From Halomonas sp. BDJS001 (lineage in GTDB: Bacteria > Pseudomonadota > Gammaproteobacteria > Pseudomonadales > Halomonadaceae): DNA of 64,000 nucleotides. Positions 37,986-47,928 of the stretch are shown piece by piece. Each line of letters starts with the position of its first letter. The first letter of the stretch is position 1. The position numbers were made by a program, and so were the translations under genes. A model generated the notes under the pieces. The model was not told the origin of the DNA, made no database searches, and saw only the letters and a list, made by a program, of their open reading frames with translations. The DNA lies in assembly GCF_026104355.1 (NCBI RefSeq), contig NZ_CP110535.1, forward strand, positions 3,286,001 through 3,350,000. The letters are read 5' to 3'.

Positions 37986-39196
37986 GCGCTCGCAACTAAC
38001 CGCTCAATCGCGCGCTCTAGGCGAACCATACCCTCGGCGATATCCGCTTCCGGAATCACCAGGGAAGGCGCCATGCGCAGTACGTTCGGGCCGGCGATCA
38101 GTGCCATTAAGCCCTCTTCAATCGCCAGCGGTAGAATGTCTTTGGCCCGCCCTTCATAGGCATCCGACATCTGGGCGCCTATCAGCAGGCCCATACCACG
38201 AATCTCTTTAAACACCCCGTGCTTGCGGTTGATGGTTTCCAGGTGTTCACGAAACAGGTCGTGACGGTGTTTAACGCCTTCGAGCACCTCAGGGGTGTCG
38301 ATAAACTCAACCGCCGCCAGGGCAACGGCTGATGCCAGCGCATTGCCGCCGTAAGTAGAACCGTGGGTGCCCACCACCAGCGATTTGGCCACCGAGTCGA
38401 TTGCCAGCATGGCGCCAATGGGGAAACCGCCGCCCAGGGATTTGGCACTGGTAAGAATATCCGGCGTGATACCGTAGTTCTTATAAGCGTAGAGTTCGCC
38501 GCTACGACCAACGCCGGTCTGCACCTCATCAAAAATCAGCAGCGCATTGTGCTCGTCGCATAGATCGCGCAGCCCTTGGAGGAATTCTTGGGTGCCCGGC
38601 ACGATACCGCCCTCGCCCTGCATGGGTTCGACCATAATTGCGCAGGTGTCGTCGCCCACCAGCTTGCGCACGCTTTCTAGGTCGTTGTAGTCAGCGTGTA
38701 AAATACCGCCAGGCACCGGACCAAAGCCCTGAGAGTACTTGGGCTGACCGCCAACGCTGACGGTGAAGAAGGTGCGGCCATGGAATGACTGATAAAACGA
38801 GATGATTTTATCTTTATGCTCACCGTAGTTATCCACTGCCCAGCGGCGCGCCAGCTTCAGCGCGGCCTCGTTGGCTTCACCACCGGATGAGCACAAGAAC
38901 ACCTTATCGGCGAAGGTGCGCTCCACCAGCGTCTTGGCCAAGTTTAGCGCTGGCTCGTTGGTATATACGTTGGAAAGGTGCCACAGCTTCTCGCCCTGCT
39001 CTTTGAGCGCATTGACCAGCACTGGATGGCAATGACCAAGGGAGTTAACCGCGATGCCCCCAGCAAAGTCGATATATTCACGCCCTTGTTGATCCCACAA
39101 GCGGCTACCTTCACCACGCACAGGAATGACCTGCTGCGGGGAGTAGTTAGGCGTCATGTAGTGGTCGTAATCTTGACGGCTTGGGGTATGGCTCAT
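37982..39196 (-). CDS. aruC: Succinylornithine/acetylornithine aminotransferase
   Basis: This 404-residue class-III PLP aminotransferase has Asp223 ([10 protein letters not shown]) and the Schiff-base Lys252 ([15 protein letters not shown]). It converts succinylornithine to succinylglutamate semialdehyde and may also serve arginine synthesis. It is first in the operon; the promoter must lie in 39197-39416, shared with the divergent SDR gene. Succinylglutamate desuccinylase (AstE/AruE) and a dedicated regulator are not in the window. Confidence 0.93.
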   Translation of the reverse strand: MSHTPSRQDYDHYMTPNYSPQQVIPVRGEGSRLWDQQGREYIDFAGGIAVNSLGHCHPVLVNALKEQGEKLWHLSNVYTNEPALNLAKTLVERTFADKVFLCSSGGEANEAALKLARRWAVDNYGEHKDKIISFYQSFHGRTFFTVSVGGQPKYSQGFGPVPGGILHADYNDLESVRKLVGDDTCAIMVEPMQGEGGIVPGTQEFLQGLRDLCDEHNALLIFDEVQTGVGRSGELYAYKNYGITPDILTSAKSLGGGFPIGAMLAIDSVAKSLVVGTHGSTYGGNALASAVALAAVEFIDTPEVLEGVKHRHDLFREHLETINRKHGVFKEIRGMGLLIGAQMSDAYEGRAKDILPLAIEEGLMALIAGPNVLRMAPSLVIPEADIAEGMVRLERAIERLVASA

Positions 39197-39416
39197 GGCA
39201 CGCTATCTCCAGTGGAGGAAAGGAATGAAAACAGTATAAGGGGCCAGCCGGCTTAACCGCTTTCAGCAATGGGACGGCAAATTATGAATAGCGGCGCTTA
39301 GTGATGCTAGTGGCCACCTTGAAGAACCCTAAAAGAGTCCCATACTTATTAGCAAGCTATGAAGCTATCCGTTGTGTAGCGAGGTATTGATACTCAGGAC
39401 GAGAGGAGACCAACGT

Positions 39417-40211
39417 ATGCATATTGATCTAAGCGGCAAACACGCCATTATCACCGGCTCGACGGCAGGCATCGGTTTTGCAATTGCTCAAGGACTCGCC
39501 AATGCTGGTGCTCACGTGGTCGTGACAGGACGCACCCAAGCACGAGTTGATGACGCCATCACCGCGCTTAAAAACGCTACCCCCAATGCAAAAGTAGAAG
39601 GCGTAGCGGCTGATCTCGGCACTGCTGAAGGTTGCCAAACGCTTATTAAGCAGCAGCCAAGCGCGGATATACTGATCAATAACGTAGGCATTTTCGGTCC
39701 GCAGGACTTTTTCGATGTAGATGACGCTACGTGGCAGCAATTTTTCGATATTAATATCATGAGCGCGGTGCGGCTTTCCCGCCACTATGCCCAGGGCATG
39801 CGCGAGCGCGACTGGGGCCGCATACAGTTCATCTCCAGCGAGTCGGGGATCAACATCCCTAGCGAGATGGTGCATTACGGCATGACCAAATCGGCGTTGC
39901 TCTCCGTCTCTCGCGGGCTGGCCAAAGTGCTCAGCGGCACCCAGGTCACCGTGAATGCCATTCTCCCCGGGCCGACCCGTTCAGAAGGCGTGCTCAAGAT
40001 GATTGGGGAAATGGCAGAGAAAGAGGGTATTTCTCAGCAAGAGATGGAAGAACGCTTCGTGCAGGAGAACCGCCCCTCTTCAATCATTCAGCGTTTGGCG
40101 ACACCCGAAGAGGTGGCGAGCATGAGCGTTTACGCTGCCTCGCCCCAGGCCAGCGCCACCACCGGTGTGGCACTGCGCGTGGAAGGCGGCATTGTGGATA
40201 CCTTAACCTAA
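39417..40211 (+). CDS. Short-chain dehydrogenase/reductase
   Basis: The protein has 264 residues from ATG 39417, preceded by GAGAGGAG; an upstream frame start lacks a site. It carries the NAD(P) motif TGSTAGIGFAIA, the NNVG box, and the Ser-Tyr-Lys triad in ISSESGIN and MVHYGMTKSALL. Substrate unknown. It is divergent from aruC but not clearly linked to arginine use. Confidence 0.88.
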   Translation: MHIDLSGKHAIITGSTAGIGFAIAQGLANAGAHVVVTGRTQARVDDAITALKNATPNAKVEGVAADLGTAEGCQTLIKQQPSADILINNVGIFGPQDFFDVDDATWQQFFDINIMSAVRLSRHYAQGMRERDWGRIQFISSESGINIPSEMVHYGMTKSALLSVSRGLAKVLSGTQVTVNAILPGPTRSEGVLKMIGEMAEKEGISQQEMEERFVQENRPSSIIQRLATPEEVASMSVYAASPQASATTGVALRVEGGIVDTLT

Positions 40212-40218
40212 TCCTTTT

Positions 40219-41252
40219 CTAACCCAGGCGCTCTTCCCGCGGTGTCATGCCGAAATGGTGCCGGTAGGCGGTAGAGAAGTGGGCGCCAGAGGAAAACCCC
40301 GTGGCAAAGGCAATATCGCCTACCGGCCGGTCACTCTCTCTAAGCTGCTTGCGGGCTTCCTGCAAGCGCAAATCGAGATAGTAGCGGCTGGGCACTGCCT
40401 GCAGATACTTCTAAATAGCCGCTCCAACTGACGCCGGGAAATTCCCAGGTGCTCGGCAAGCTCCAGGGTCGAGAGCGGCTCCTCTATATTGGCTTCCATC
40501 AGCGTGACAGCCTCCACCAGGCTTTGTGGCGCATGGCCCAGGCGGCTGCGCAGCGGCACGTGTTGGCGCTCATCGGCCAAGCGAATGCGATCACAGACAA
40601 ACTGCTCTGACACCTGCTCCGCCAAACGCGCGCCGTGATGCTGGCCAATCAGCGTAAGCATAAGATCCATGGCCGCGGTACCGCCCGCGCAGGTCAGCCT
40701 GTCGCAGTCAATTTCAAACAGCTGTTGAGAAAGGGTTACTTGGGGATAGGCCTGGGAAAACGCTTCAAAACGCTGCCAGGGGAGCGTTGCTCGATAGCCT
40801 TCAAGCAACCCACAGCGTGCCAATACCTCTGTGCCACCGGCCAGCCCCCCCAGAGCCACGCCGCGCCCCTGGTGCCCTCTTAACCACTCATTCAACTTGG
40901 CGGGCAGCGTATAGGGCAACGGCGTTGGTGCGCATACTAACAGCAGGTCGAGTGGGCCTAGAGCAGTGCTTAGCTCATGCTGCGCGATTAGCGAAAGCTG
41001 GGCGCCACTGCGCACGGGCTCGTCATTGAGGCTTAGCGTGACGGTGTGATAAAGCATCTGCCCACTCAGCTGATTGGCCATTTGCAGCGGTTCCAGTGCA
41101 CTGGCGTGGGTCAATAACGAAAACCCCGGCAACAGCAGAAAGGCCACCCGTCGACGGGGCGGCGCTGCCTGTGAGGCTAACGGGTTAGGCTGCATGATAA
41201 CTGATTGAGCTGCTTGAAAAGATGCTTGAAACGCTGCATGAAAAACCGCCAT
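40219..41252 (-). pseudogene. GlxA-type AraC family regulator, frameshift in the DNA-binding domain
   Basis: Residues 1 to about 200 are the DJ-1/PfpI-like domain of GlxA-type regulators (RRRVAFLLLPGFSLLTHASA). The first HTH follows (LSTLELAEHLGISRRQLERL). At about 40407-40413 the frame breaks. In the next frame the rest continues as YLQAVPSRYYLDLRLQEARK, then DIAFATGFSSGAHFSTAYR and a stop at 40219. One added base (AGAAG to AGAAAG or AGAAGG) restores 344 residues, full family length. As written, the second HTH is lost and the protein would not bind DNA normally. Cause: recent mutation or base-calling error. Confidence 0.85.
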
Positions 41253-41341
41253 CGCCGTAGGTAAACGACCATCTTACCCAATTGCGTAGCGGATGGCAGT
41301 GTTATGACCACTGCAGCAAAAACGTGACGCATGAATGCAAA

Positions 41342-41364
41342 TTGCCGGGCGCAAGGCCCGGCAA
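41342..41364 (-). terminator. Hairpin downstream of the small membrane protein gene
   Basis: TTGCCGGGC and GCCCGGCAA form a perfect 9-bp stem with a 5-nt loop, about 22 bp after the stop codon at 41386. On the minus strand the stem is followed by TTTGCATTC, moderately T-rich. Confidence 0.5.
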
Positions 41365-41385
41365 ATAAGAGTGCATGGCTAAGTA

Positions 41386-41601
41386 CTAGTTGCCCCGGTT
41401 AATAATGCCTAACACGACGATACTGACCACAATCACGCCGAGAATGATCACCACTAGCGGGAGTAGCTTATACAGCCCGTCTGGCCGCTTCTTGGCTTCA
41501 GGCTGTAGATGCGGTTTTGAGGTTTCATAATCCTCAGGTACCCGCTCATTGATAATATGCTGCTTCTCTTCTTCCGGGGTTTTGCTTTCCCTAGTATCCA
41601 T
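41386..41601 (-). CDS. Small single-pass membrane protein
   Basis: The protein has 71 residues from ATG 41601, set by GGAGG six bases upstream. The N-terminal half is acidic and polar with many Lys/Glu residues; one membrane segment spans about residues 46-67 (LLPLVVIILGVIVVSIVVLG). No family recognised. It is on the same strand as fabV with a 55-bp gap and may be co-transcribed. A hairpin follows its stop. Confidence 0.65.
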   Translation of the reverse strand: MDTRESKTPEEEKQHIINERVPEDYETSKPHLQPEAKKRPDGLYKLLPLVVIILGVIVVSIVVLGIINRGN

Positions 41602-41656
41602 AAACACCTCCAGCGTTCCGGTCGAATTGGGCGGCTCTACCGCCTCTGTGAATGGC

Positions 41657-42868
41657 TTACAGATTCACGACATCAAACGTCACCTCTGGATTGACGTCGG
41701 CATCGTAATCGACATCATCACGCTCAAAGCCAAACAGCTTCAAGAATTCGTGCTTATAACCAGCATAGTCGGTAATTTCGAATAAGTTTTCAGTGGTGAC
41801 TTCCGGCCAAAGATCCTGACACGCCTTTTGAACGTCATCGCGCAACTCCCAGTCATCCAAACGCAGGCGTCCAACGTCGTCAGTGGTAAACTCGCCGCGT
41901 AGTCCCTTGGCCGAGTAGAGCTGCTCGCCGAATAGACGGTTCAACTGATCGATCGTGCCTTCGTGCAGGCCCTGCTCTTTCATGATGCGGTAGACCATGG
42001 CGATATACAGCGGCATTACCGGAATCGCAGCACTCGCCTGAGTGACCACCGATTTGAGCACCGCCACATTGGCACCGCCACCGCTCTCTTTCAGCTTGGC
42101 ATCGATCGCCGCTGCAGCGCGGTCAAGGTCTTCTTTGGCTTTACCCAGCGCACCGTGCCAGTAGATCGGCCAGGTGATTTCAGTGCCGATATAGCTAAAC
42201 GCCACGCTCCGCGCACCTTTAGCAAGCACACCCGCTTGGTCAAGCGCGTCCATCCACAGTTCCCAATCTTCGCCACCCATCACAGTAATGGTGTCGTCGA
42301 TCTCCTGCTGGGTAGCAGGCTCCACTTCCGCTTCGATAATCGCATCTTTATTGGTATCGATAGCAGTGGCACGGTAGGTTTCGCCAATTGGCTTAAGGCT
42401 TGAGCGTTTCACTTCGCCGCTATCCGGCAGTTTGCGAACGGGTGATGCCAGCGAGTAGACCACCAGGTCAATCTCGCCCATGTCCTGCTTGATCAATTCA
42501 ATGGCTTTTTCCCGCGCTTCATGGGAGAAGGCATCGCCATTAATCGACTTGCTATATAGCCCTTCCTGCTTGGCAAACTTATCGAAAGCGGCACTGTTGT
42601 ACCAACCCGCGGTGCCCGGCTTTTTGTCGGTGGCGGGCTTTTCAAAGAACACACCCAGGGTGTCGGCGCCGTAGCCAAACGCCGCGGTAATCCGGGCAGC
42701 CAAGCCGTAGCCACTTGAAGCCCCAATGACGAGCACTTTTTTTGGGCCAGCCTGCTTATCCAAGCCGCGAGCACGGGTCGCTTCAATCTGTTCGCGAACG
42801 TTCTGCTCGCAGCCAATTGGATGCGTAGTGGTACAAATAAAGCCGCGCACTTTGGGTTTAATAATCAC
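41657..42868 (-). CDS. fabV: Enoyl-ACP reductase FabV
   Basis: This 403-residue NADH-dependent trans-2-enoyl-ACP/CoA reductase carries out the last step of fatty-acid elongation. It begins [20 protein letters not shown] as FabV proteins do, has the cofactor loop [12 protein letters not shown] (49-60), and the active-site pattern Tyr-X8-Lys (Tyr236 and Lys245 in [11 protein letters not shown]). FabV proteins are usually insensitive to triclosan. Upstream, a 23-bp inverted repeat with flanking direct repeats may control it. Confidence 0.95.
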   Translation of the reverse strand: MIIKPKVRGFICTTTHPIGCEQNVREQIEATRARGLDKQAGPKKVLVIGASSGYGLAARITAAFGYGADTLGVFFEKPATDKKPGTAGWYNSAAFDKFAKQEGLYSKSINGDAFSHEAREKAIELIKQDMGEIDLVVYSLASPVRKLPDSGEVKRSSLKPIGETYRATAIDTNKDAIIEAEVEPATQQEIDDTITVMGGEDWELWMDALDQAGVLAKGARSVAFSYIGTEITWPIYWHGALGKAKEDLDRAAAAIDAKLKESGGGANVAVLKSVVTQASAAIPVMPLYIAMVYRIMKEQGLHEGTIDQLNRLFGEQLYSAKGLRGEFTTDDVGRLRLDDWELRDDVQKACQDLWPEVTTENLFEITDYAGYKHEFLKLFGFERDDVDYDADVNPEVTFDVVNL

Positions 42869-42935
42869 ATCGAACCTCGTTATCGGATTGATTTCGCTTT
42901 TGACATCATAACCAGCGACATCGTTTTGCCATAGT

Positions 42936-42958
42936 CTGTGCCAAAGTTTTTGGCACAG
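42936..42958. promoter_or_regulatory. Perfect 10-bp inverted repeat upstream of fabV
   Basis: CTGTGCCAAA and TTTGGCACAG are separated by GTT. Copies of a TCGTTTTGCCAT-like sequence flank it in direct orientation (about 42920-42932 and 42979-42992). It lies about 70 bp before the fabV start, so an operator is likely; no T-run follows, which speaks against a terminator. Confidence 0.45.
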
Positions 42959-43139
42959 TATTTGATATCGTGTTCATATCGTTTTTGCCATGGCAGTGTT
43001 ATGACTCATAGGGAGTATTCTAGCGGTCTAGCGACGCCCTGTCCGCTATTAAGCTATTGTCCGCTGAGCTATTATTCTCCCTTGAGCTAACGACGCTTTC
43101 GCGTCACGATAGCCGTCTATGCATGTATATAGACACTTA

Positions 43140-43169
43140 TTGTAGGTACTTATGTTGTAGGTACTTATG
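43140..43169. repeat. Tandem 15-bp repeat
   Basis: TTGTAGGTACTTATG occurs twice head to tail, with a degenerate third unit (TCGGTGCTTAT) after it, just upstream of the DUF7079-like gene. Confidence 0.7.
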
Positions 43170-43208
43170 TCGGTGCTTATATCAGCAACGACTTACCAAG
43201 AGGCGAGC

Positions 43209-43595
43209 ATGAATGCACAGCAGCTAGTAGATGAACGCGGCGACCTTTGGTTAGCGCTAGCCCCGCTGTGGCTGGATCGTGAACCCAGCGAGCGCGATTA
43301 CGCGCGTATGGTCGAGGTCATAGAGCGCTATGATATGACCCTTAACGAGCTTGAATGGATGTTCCGCCTGGAAATGGCACCGGTGATGTCTCGCCATCAG
43401 CTGTCAATCGCCAGCGAATGGCGACAATTTGACGACTACAAGCTGATGAAACAGTTGGTAAGCCACAACCTGCGGCTGAAAGGCTGGCGGCGCAAAAGTT
43501 GGGCGCTTTTTTCAGGGCTAACCACCATGATGGTGCGACATCGCTGGAACGCGGTCATGAATCGCGTGGCCGTTTCTCGGGGCGAAAAAGTCTAG
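43209..43595 (+). CDS. Small conserved protein, DUF7079-like
   Basis: The protein has 128 residues from ATG 43209 (MNAQQLVDERGDLWLALAPL) with AGAGGCGAGC before it. The core (LWLDREPSERDYARMVEVIE, then LNELEWMFRLEMAPVMSRHQ and IASEWRQFDD) resembles the DUF7079 family pattern ('ALSDLFLDTEL...LEELExILRDEVAPVL...AGEW'). The tail is basic and helical. Function unknown; the family call is from memory of the pattern and tentative. Confidence 0.6.
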   Translation: MNAQQLVDERGDLWLALAPLWLDREPSERDYARMVEVIERYDMTLNELEWMFRLEMAPVMSRHQLSIASEWRQFDDYKLMKQLVSHNLRLKGWRRKSWALFSGLTTMMVRHRWNAVMNRVAVSRGEKV

Positions 43596-43606
43596 CAGCC
43601 TCGACG

Positions 43607-44098
43607 CTATGGATAGCGTTGATCCAGAGCCTCTTCCACTGCCAGGCGTAGTGGGCGCCCGTGGTCGCGCGGCCCAAAGCGGGCAATCACCTTGCCATCG
43701 CGGCCTACCAGAAACTTGGTGAAATTCCACTTGATCAGCTGTGTACCCAGCACGCCAGGCGCCTCACGTTTGAGATGGACAAACAGCGGATGGGCATGGC
43801 TACCATTGACATTAACCTTCTCCAGCAATGGAAAACTGACCCCAAACTGCTTTTCGCCAAACTGACAAAACGCTTGGGCGCTTTCCGGCGACTGGCGGCC
43901 AAATTGGTTACACGGGAAACCGAGCACGGTGAAGCCACGATCCCGGTAACGCTGAAAAAGGGTTTCGAGCTCTCTTAGCTGCGGGGTAAAACCACACTGG
44001 CTGGCAACGTTAACCACCAGCAACACTTGGCCGCGTAGCGCACGTAAATTGAACGGCAGCCCTTGGTGGGTATAGCAGTCATTGTCATAAATTTGCAT
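43607..44098 (-). CDS. Glutathione peroxidase (cysteine type)
   Basis: The protein has 163 residues from ATG 44098; a GTG at 44101 is adjacent. It carries the peroxidatic Cys35 (VNVASQCGFTPQ), GFPCNQFGRQ and KWNFTKFLV, giving the Cys-Gln-Trp-Asn set of the family. It reduces hydroperoxides with thioredoxin or glutathione in the cytosol. It converges on the DUF7079-like gene. Confidence 0.92.
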   Translation of the reverse strand: MQIYDNDCYTHQGLPFNLRALRGQVLLVVNVASQCGFTPQLRELETLFQRYRDRGFTVLGFPCNQFGRQSPESAQAFCQFGEKQFGVSFPLLEKVNVNGSHAHPLFVHLKREAPGVLGTQLIKWNFTKFLVGRDGKVIARFGPRDHGRPLRLAVEEALDQRYP

Positions 44099-44156
44099 CA
44101 CTCAGCCCCACAAAACCCCAAACGGCATAGGTATCACCATGCCACGGCTAGACTTT

Positions 44157-44774
44157 TTACACCAGCGGTCCGGCAACCACACGTAGTGCCAGTGCGATTA
44201 AAAGTACCCCGGTAATGCGGTTAATCCAGTGGGCACGCTGCTGCAGCCAGGGCAGAATCTGCGAGTGGGAAAGCACCACCGCCACCAACACGTACCAACC
44301 CCCGTCAATAATCATCGCTGTTAATACAATGATAGCTTTAGCGGCACCACTCATCTCCGGGGTTACAAACTGGCTCAGTAGTGCAACAAAGAACAGAATC
44401 AGCTTCGGGTTGCCTAATGCCACCAGTACGCCCTCTTTGGCGGCCTGGCTCCGATTAGTGGCAACAGCACTGGGCTCTAAAGCACCGGCTCTACCAGCGC
44501 GCAGCGCCTTAATGCCTAACCACGCCAGGTAAGCCGCGCCGAACCAGGTAATCAATTGGAACAGCAGCGGAAAACCGGCGATTAAGGCGCCTAGGCCCCA
44601 AACAGTCAGCAGCGCATAGAAGCCCACACCAAAAGCATGGAAGATGGCGGCCGTCACCCCGGTAAAGCGACCGCCGCCTAACGTATGGCGCAACACCAGT
44701 GCCAAACTCGGCCCCGGCGACATAGCCCCCATGGCACAAATCGCAGCGAGTGATAGCCAGAGTGTCAACGGCAT
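44157..44774 (-). CDS. LysE/RhtB family amino-acid exporter
   Basis: The protein has 205 residues from ATG 44774, set by AAGGAGAAACAGGC; the longer frame lacks a site. It has six predicted membrane segments and the family motif GAMSPGPSLALVLRHTLGGG. The probable role is export of an amino acid such as threonine or homoserine lactone; substrate not readable. It is divergent from the YebC/YeeN gene. Confidence 0.87.
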   Translation of the reverse strand: MPLTLWLSLAAICAMGAMSPGPSLALVLRHTLGGGRFTGVTAAIFHAFGVGFYALLTVWGLGALIAGFPLLFQLITWFGAAYLAWLGIKALRAGRAGALEPSAVATNRSQAAKEGVLVALGNPKLILFFVALLSQFVTPEMSGAAKAIIVLTAMIIDGGWYVLVAVVLSHSQILPWLQQRAHWINRITGVLLIALALRVVAGPLV

Positions 44775-44984
44775 GCCTGTTTCTCCTTGAATAGTTGATA
44801 TTACCCTGAGGGGACTGGCGGTCAGTATACGCCAAGCCAAGCAATGCTTCGGCGAGCGCCTTAAATAACGCTGTTAGCATGGTACGCTGTTGGGTAAAAT
44901 TTACTCTTTTCGCTCTTTGACTCTTTTGAAAACATCCACCCCAGCGCTCGCTGCTGGGGCGTATAGAAAACATAGGACGGCAAC

Positions 44985-45719
44985 ATGGGTAGGGCTTTTC
45001 AGAACCGTAAGGAATCCATGGCCAAAACGGCCGATGCAAAGACCAAGGTCTACAGCAAATATGGACGCGAGATTTACGTTTGCGCCAAAGCGGGCGGCAC
45101 TGACCCTAATGGCAACCTGGCGCTGCGCGGCTTAATAGAGCGGGCCAAGAAAGACCAGGTTCCCTCTCACGTGATTGATAAAGCGCTCGACAAGGCCAGT
45201 GGCGCCGGTGGCGAAGATTTCTCCCCCGCCCGTTACGAAGGCTTCGGCCCCGGTAATGTGATGGTGATTGTCGACTGCCTTACCGACAACCCCAACCGCA
45301 CCTTTGGCGATGTGCGCGGCTGCTTCACCAAAACCAAGAGCAAAATCGGCACTCCCGGCAGCGTCAGCCATATGTTTGACCACTGTGCCATCTTCTCCTT
45401 CGCTGGAAGCGATGAAGAGGCTGTGCTGGAAGCACTGATGGAAGCCGATGTGGATGTCACCGACATTGAGCAAGAGGGCGAGCGCATCACCGTTTTCGCT
45501 CCGCACACCGACTATGCCAAAGCCAAGCAGGCGCTACTGGATGCGTTCGGTGAGATTGACTTTGAGGCGGACGAGATTCAGTTCCTCCCGCAAACCACCA
45601 CCCCGGTGGAAGGCGATGACGTAGCGATGTTTGAAAAGTTTCTTGCCATGCTTAATGAGCTGGACGATGTGCAAAACGTCTATCACAGTGGTGAATTGCC
45701 CGCAGAGAGTGATAGCTAG
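44985..45719 (+). CDS. YebC/TACO1 family protein, YeeN subgroup
   Basis: This 244-residue protein starts [20 protein letters not shown], the YeeN-type start. Also typical are [20 protein letters not shown] and the [20 protein letters not shown] block. Family members were first described as DNA-binding regulators; newer work links them to translation through proline stretches. The stop overlaps the convergent mscS stop by four bases. Confidence 0.92.
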   Translation: MGRAFQNRKESMAKTADAKTKVYSKYGREIYVCAKAGGTDPNGNLALRGLIERAKKDQVPSHVIDKALDKASGAGGEDFSPARYEGFGPGNVMVIVDCLTDNPNRTFGDVRGCFTKTKSKIGTPGSVSHMFDHCAIFSFAGSDEEAVLEALMEADVDVTDIEQEGERITVFAPHTDYAKAKQALLDAFGEIDFEADEIQFLPQTTTPVEGDDVAMFEKFLAMLNELDDVQNVYHSGELPAESDS

Positions 45720-46567
45720 TCACCACCTCTTGAGTAAGCTGACCCCACCGCGTTGCGGGTATCCAAGGCCGCATCCGGTGGTAACATCGCTGACTGCACA
45801 CCCGCGGCACTCAGCACAGTTTTGCCGCGTACGGTGAGGTCGGTAATAAATAGAAACTGCTGACGGGGATCCACCGGATAGGCGCGTATGCGGTAGTGAG
45901 TGCCCCAGGGTTTCTCCTCAGCCACCACAATGATCGGCTGGTCGAATTTAAGGTAGGCACTGGTCAGCGCTACGTCACGCAGCGCTTTCCGCACCCAGCC
46001 TGCCTCGTGCTCAGGGTGAAGATAAAAGCTCGCTACGCACTGCAGGCTGGTACCGCCGTTGTTGGCATTATAAACGGCGTGATCCCACAGCTTTAAATGC
46101 GGTACATAGACCAAATCATCGTCGGGGGTTTGGATGTCAACAGTGCGTAAGCCCACGTGTTTGACTTCGCCGTAGGTATCTTCAATTTGAACCCAGTCGC
46201 CGGGTCGATAAGGGAGCTCTACCGCCGAAACAACGCCCGCTATTAAGCTGCTCACGTAATCTTTCATGGCAAAGCCAATGGCTAAGCCCAGTGCACCCAA
46301 CAGGGTCACCATATTGCGCAGCGACGGCTCAATAATAATTGGTACGATGATGGCAAGTGCAGTAATCAATATCAGCAAGCGCGTCATCGGCACCAGAGCA
46401 AAAATACGAAAGCGAACTTGGCCATGCATTCGGTTGCCGATCCAGTTCAGCCCCCGTTGGCTGACAATAATCAGTACGATGGCTGATAGCAGCACCATCC
46501 CAAGGGTAATCAGCGCTTGGCTATCGATATCGTTAAACAGTCGCGCATATTTCTGCTGTTCTTCCAT
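45716..46567 (-). CDS. MscS family small-conductance mechanosensitive channel
   Basis: This 283-residue protein has three membrane segments (about 17-37, 58-78, 82-112); the third is the pore-lining glycine/alanine helix ([20 protein letters not shown]). The beta domain follows ([20 protein letters not shown], ...[16 protein letters not shown]). It relieves turgor after osmotic downshift, which fits a halophile. ATG 46567 follows GGAGGG. It lies 40 bp after the interrupted unknown gene on the same strand, and the two are probably co-transcribed. Confidence 0.9.
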   Translation of the reverse strand: MEEQQKYARLFNDIDSQALITLGMVLLSAIVLIIVSQRGLNWIGNRMHGQVRFRIFALVPMTRLLILITALAIIVPIIIEPSLRNMVTLLGALGLAIGFAMKDYVSSLIAGVVSAVELPYRPGDWVQIEDTYGEVKHVGLRTVDIQTPDDDLVYVPHLKLWDHAVYNANNGGTSLQCVASFYLHPEHEAGWVRKALRDVALTSAYLKFDQPIIVVAEEKPWGTHYRIRAYPVDPRQQFLFITDLTVRGKTVLSAAGVQSAMLPPDAALDTRNAVGSAYSRGGD

Positions 46568-46607
46568 GGGTCGCCCTCCACGGGCCTGTCACTTATAGCG
46601 GGTCTAC

Positions 46608-47755
46608 TTAGAGAGGATCCACTAGATAGTTTCGCGACTCTAGTAACTGCCGAACGCTCGCGTAGCTTAAAGGTGCAATCTGCCAACGTCCTTCACAGCT
46701 TGAAACAATGCCTTTGCGCTGCAGGGCTAGACGGGCATTGAGTGCTTCATGGTGTGAGAACGGCAGCACTTCTCCCAAAGAGTCGTCATCCAGACCGCCA
46801 TGAACCACTAGCGCATGTAGCACCAGCGTGGCGATATCCTCGGTATCAACGGAAAGCTCCGCCTCTGCTAGGGCATCCACTAGCCACAGGGCCTCGTCAT
46901 CACCTGCTTTTGGCTCACGAAGCCGCTCGCGCCAATAGTGCCAAGCAAGACCTATATGACCGCGGCAGTGAGCCGCTAAGCGCTGCAGTTCTTTATTAGG
47001 CGCCTTACTCTTTTGATTAGATGCTGAGTCGAACAATACCTGCTTACCGGTTCGCGTGCTGTAAACAGGCGGTGGCTCCCCCGAATGGGTCGCAATTTGT
47101 GCAAAATAGCGTGCCAGCTGCTCGCCTTCCATGGATTGAAGGGTAAACACCGGCGCCCCATCAATACCGATTACATGTTGAAGGAAAGCGTAGGTCCAGC
47201 TGTCACAACCAATCACTCCTTTGCCCAAACGTCCACTTAAAGCACGCTCAAGAAACTCCCGAACGCCCTGAATACCCTGGATGTGGCGTAAAAAAAAGCG
47301 TTCCAGAGCGGGAATGGCCCATTCTCGTTGACTGACACACTGCTCTACCCACTGAGTACTACCCTCAGCTATTTCGCTAAGCGTGGGCGGCGCTAAGCAG
47401 GCAACCTGATGCGTTTCAGCCCAATGAGTTACCACCGAAGCATGGCCGCTGTAGGGCGTGGTAATAAAGAACGTTACCGGCGCATCCTGGCCTTCTAGCT
47501 GCTGTCCAATGCGCTCGCCGCGGGAGCCCAATCAATAGGCGGCACTAAATGCGCTAGCCGAACCTCAGGTAGCGCACGCAGCTCGCTTTCGTCTTTCACC
47601 TGCTGCTCGGTGCTGTTTTTGCCCCCCAACCACGTTGAGATTGAATGTAACGAACGTCGCCACTGGCTCGCCTGGGTCTGCTCGGGGGTACGAAATTGAT
47701 CTAGTTCCACGACCTCCCAAAGCGGCGTATCCACCCACGATGGTTGCTCCCCCAT
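46608..47755 (-). pseudogene. Unknown protein, one-base frameshift; possible degenerate P-loop NTPase
   Basis: The N-terminal part (ATG 47755, MGEQPSWVDTPLWEVVELDQ, after AAGGG) and the C-terminal part (to 46608) lie in different frames. They join at about 47525-47528 if the GGG in TTGGGCTCC is GGGG, giving ...VPPIDWGSRGERIGQQLEG and a protein of 382 residues. I do not recognise a family. FFITTPYSGHASVV resembles a Walker A loop without its lysine, and the C-terminal 110 residues look like a winged helix (IATLVLHALVVHGG...VSSCEGRWQIAPLSYASVR). A position just upstream of mscS suggests a shared role in envelope stress. Both halves are well kept, so a sequencing error is plausible. Confidence 0.65.
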
Positions 47756-47928
47756 GACTATTTCCCTTTTGGCTAGCGGTAGACATCAACCTTAGCACGG
47801 CGCGCCCAACAGCTGATCTCCAATACGAACTTATGGTCTAAAATAAAGTCTTTACAAGCAGTAGTTAGCGCACTTAACGGACTATTTTTTATTGCGAAAG
47901 CAATAGCAGAAGCTAAAAGGAGAAAGCG

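Larger units (their letters stand above)
42869..43208. other. Divergent intergenic region with palindrome and direct repeats
   Basis: This 340-bp gap lies between fabV and the DUF7079-like gene. It holds a perfect inverted repeat at 42936-42958, a direct repeat flanking it, and a 15-bp tandem repeat at 43140-43169. No gene was found in it. Confidence 0.6.

Noticed and set aside
42936-42958. Palindrome before fabV as a terminator
   Set aside because: No T-run on either strand and it lies between divergent genes, so an operator is more likely.
43167-43208. Earlier start for the DUF7079-like gene
   Set aside because: It lies on the tandem repeat and lacks a ribosome site; ATG 43209 has one.
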